This document shows, piece by piece, positions 12,253-13,015 of a DNA stretch of 13,015 nucleotides. Under the pieces are notes generated by a model. That model saw nothing but the letters and a program-made list of their open reading frames with translations. It had not been told where the DNA came from and did no database searches. How positions within the stretch are numbered: the first letter of the stretch is position 1; each line of letters opens with the position of its first letter. Source of the DNA: Candidatus Woesearchaeota archaeon. Lineage in GTDB: Archaea > Nanobdellota > Nanobdellia > Woesearchaeales > GW2011-AR4. Both the position numbers and the translations under genes were made by a program. The stretch is from positions 1-13,015 of the forward strand of contig JACPMS010000029.1 in the NCBI GenBank assembly GCA_016185875.1, given 5' to 3'.

Positions 12253-13015
12253 TTATTTTATTGTCTTCAAGCCCATAGCTTTCAACGACTTTAAAATATC
12301 ATCTTCGCTTGACTCAGCGGATATCGTGCACAGCAGTGCAAGATTTTTTCTCAAGCCGATGTTAGTCCCTTCCGGGGTCTCAATCGGGCAGAGCCTTCCG
12401 AGATGGGTTGGATGCAGCTCCCTTGCCTCAAAATTTTCCTGGGAAGCGCTTAACGGGCTTACCACTCTCTGAAGATGTGACAAAGTCTCGAGGTAATTCA
12501 GTCTCTGGATGCGCTGGCTTATTCCCTTTCTGCCGCCAACCCAGACTCCTGTTGCCATTGAGGAATAAATCCTTTGGGTGAGGAGCTTGTCCCTTATGAT
12601 TACTTTTATAGACGGAAATTTTCCCCTTTTGACGATTCGCTGGAAGTTGTACAGCAAGTCCCCAATCAGCACCTTCAGGTTCAGCCTTAGCAAATCCGCA
12701 AGCAAATCGCCGCTCATCTTGAGCCTTTTGTTCATGTAGTGGTCTTTGTCATCAAAAGGAAGCTCGTTGTTTGAAGCAAGAATGTATTTTTTCAGCAATT
12801 TGCAGAGATTGTATGCCTTGAAAATCCTGTCTTCCGGCTTGATGCCGAGATGCGGCAATAAATATTTGTCAAGGATTTCCTTCATTCTTTCAATCCTTAT
12901 CTCCTTTGACTGGGTAATGCCGATCTTTTTTGCGATGTAATCCAGGGCTTCTTCCTCGTTTTTTATGCTTACAAACTCAAGCAGATTGATTATGACTTCG
13001 TCAAACTGCCTTTCC
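12253..13015 (-). CDS. rpoB2: RNA polymerase subunit B'' (RpoB2), C-terminal part, 5' end beyond window
   Basis: The frame is open from the right edge to TAA at 12253, giving about 253 residues, the C-terminal half of a protein of about 500 residues. The internal ATG at 12885 is not the start, because upstream in-frame sequence (QFDEVIINLLEFVSIKNEEE, then ALDYIAKKIGITQSKE) matches B''. Diagnostic parts: EILDKYLLPHLG, FDDKDHYMNKRLKMSGDLL, GVWVGGRKGISQRIQRLNYL, LSHLQRVVSPLSASQENFEA, RELHPTHLGRLCPIETPEGT and NIGLRKNLALL, i.e. the lobe/fork region near the upstream end of the RNA-DNA hybrid. The protein ends with KSLKAMGLKTIK at the usual archaeal B''/B' split point, so this separation is natural, unlike the TAG inside rpoB1. 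Confidence 0.96.
   Translation of the reverse strand, partial: ERQFDEVIINLLEFVSIKNEEEALDYIAKKIGITQSKEIRIERMKEILDKYLLPHLGIKPEDRIFKAYNLCKLLKKYILASNNELPFDDKDHYMNKRLKMSGDLLADLLRLNLKVLIGDLLYNFQRIVKRGKFPSIKVIIRDKLLTQRIYSSMATGVWVGGRKGISQRIQRLNYLETLSHLQRVVSPLSASQENFEARELHPTHLGRLCPIETPEGTNIGLRKNLALLCTISAESSEDDILKSLKAMGLKTIK

Noticed and set aside
12253..12885. A 210-residue protein starting at ATG 12885
   Set aside because: The frame continues upstream to the window edge with clear B'' sequence, so this Met is internal.

Overview
The window is an archaeal chromosome segment in which every recognisable gene is on the minus strand, so transcription runs from the right edge to the left. The archaeal character is clear. 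RNA polymerase is encoded as split subunits (B'', B', A', A''), NusA is the short KH-only archaeal type, L30e is present, S12 and S7 are archaeal in form, and the promoters are TATA-type. The A24 peptidase type, the wording of the B' sequence (the STRLNAGSKNQKQAL region), the small palindromic repeats and apparently leaderless genes suggest a DPANN-like lineage (Woesearchaeota/Pacearchaeota-like). That placement is inference.

Layout in transcription order: rpoB2 (B'', 5' end beyond the right edge, ends at 12253); rpoB1 (B', 12168 to 10366), interrupted by one in-frame TAG at 11737-11739; rpoA2 (A'', 10302-9145); rpoA1 (A', 9028-4850), carrying a 497-residue intein with a LAGLIDADG endonuclease; rpl30e (4725-4387); nusA (4390-3977); rps12 (3925-3488); a 335-bp spacer full of inverted repeats; and rps7 (3152-2553). 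This is the conserved archaeal RNA polymerase/str cluster, except that rpoA2 precedes rpoA1 and no elongation factor gene follows rps7.

Left of rps7 the sequence becomes visibly more AT-rich and the content changes. It holds an A24 (prepilin/preflagellin) peptidase-like membrane protein (2431-1367), then a compact group: an HxsD-family protein (1309-842), a small second HxsD-like protein (894-667), and an HxsB-like protein running off the left edge (666 to 1). The last resembles the radical SAM maturase of His-Xaa-Ser peptide-modification systems. However, the segment that should carry the CxxxCxxC iron-sulfur motif is deleted and the visible 222 residues contain no cysteine, so it looks like a catalytically dead paralog. 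This divergent Hxs-type cluster is the best candidate for an undescribed system.

Other points of note: a 54-bp double-hairpin element sits in frame inside rpl30e between 7-bp direct repeats, and excising it restores a normal L30e N-terminus. Related hairpins occur in the S12-S7 spacer and the A'-L30e spacer. The TAG in rpoB1 falls exactly at the conserved Gln of the N-Q-S motif, while TAG also ends four other genes here.
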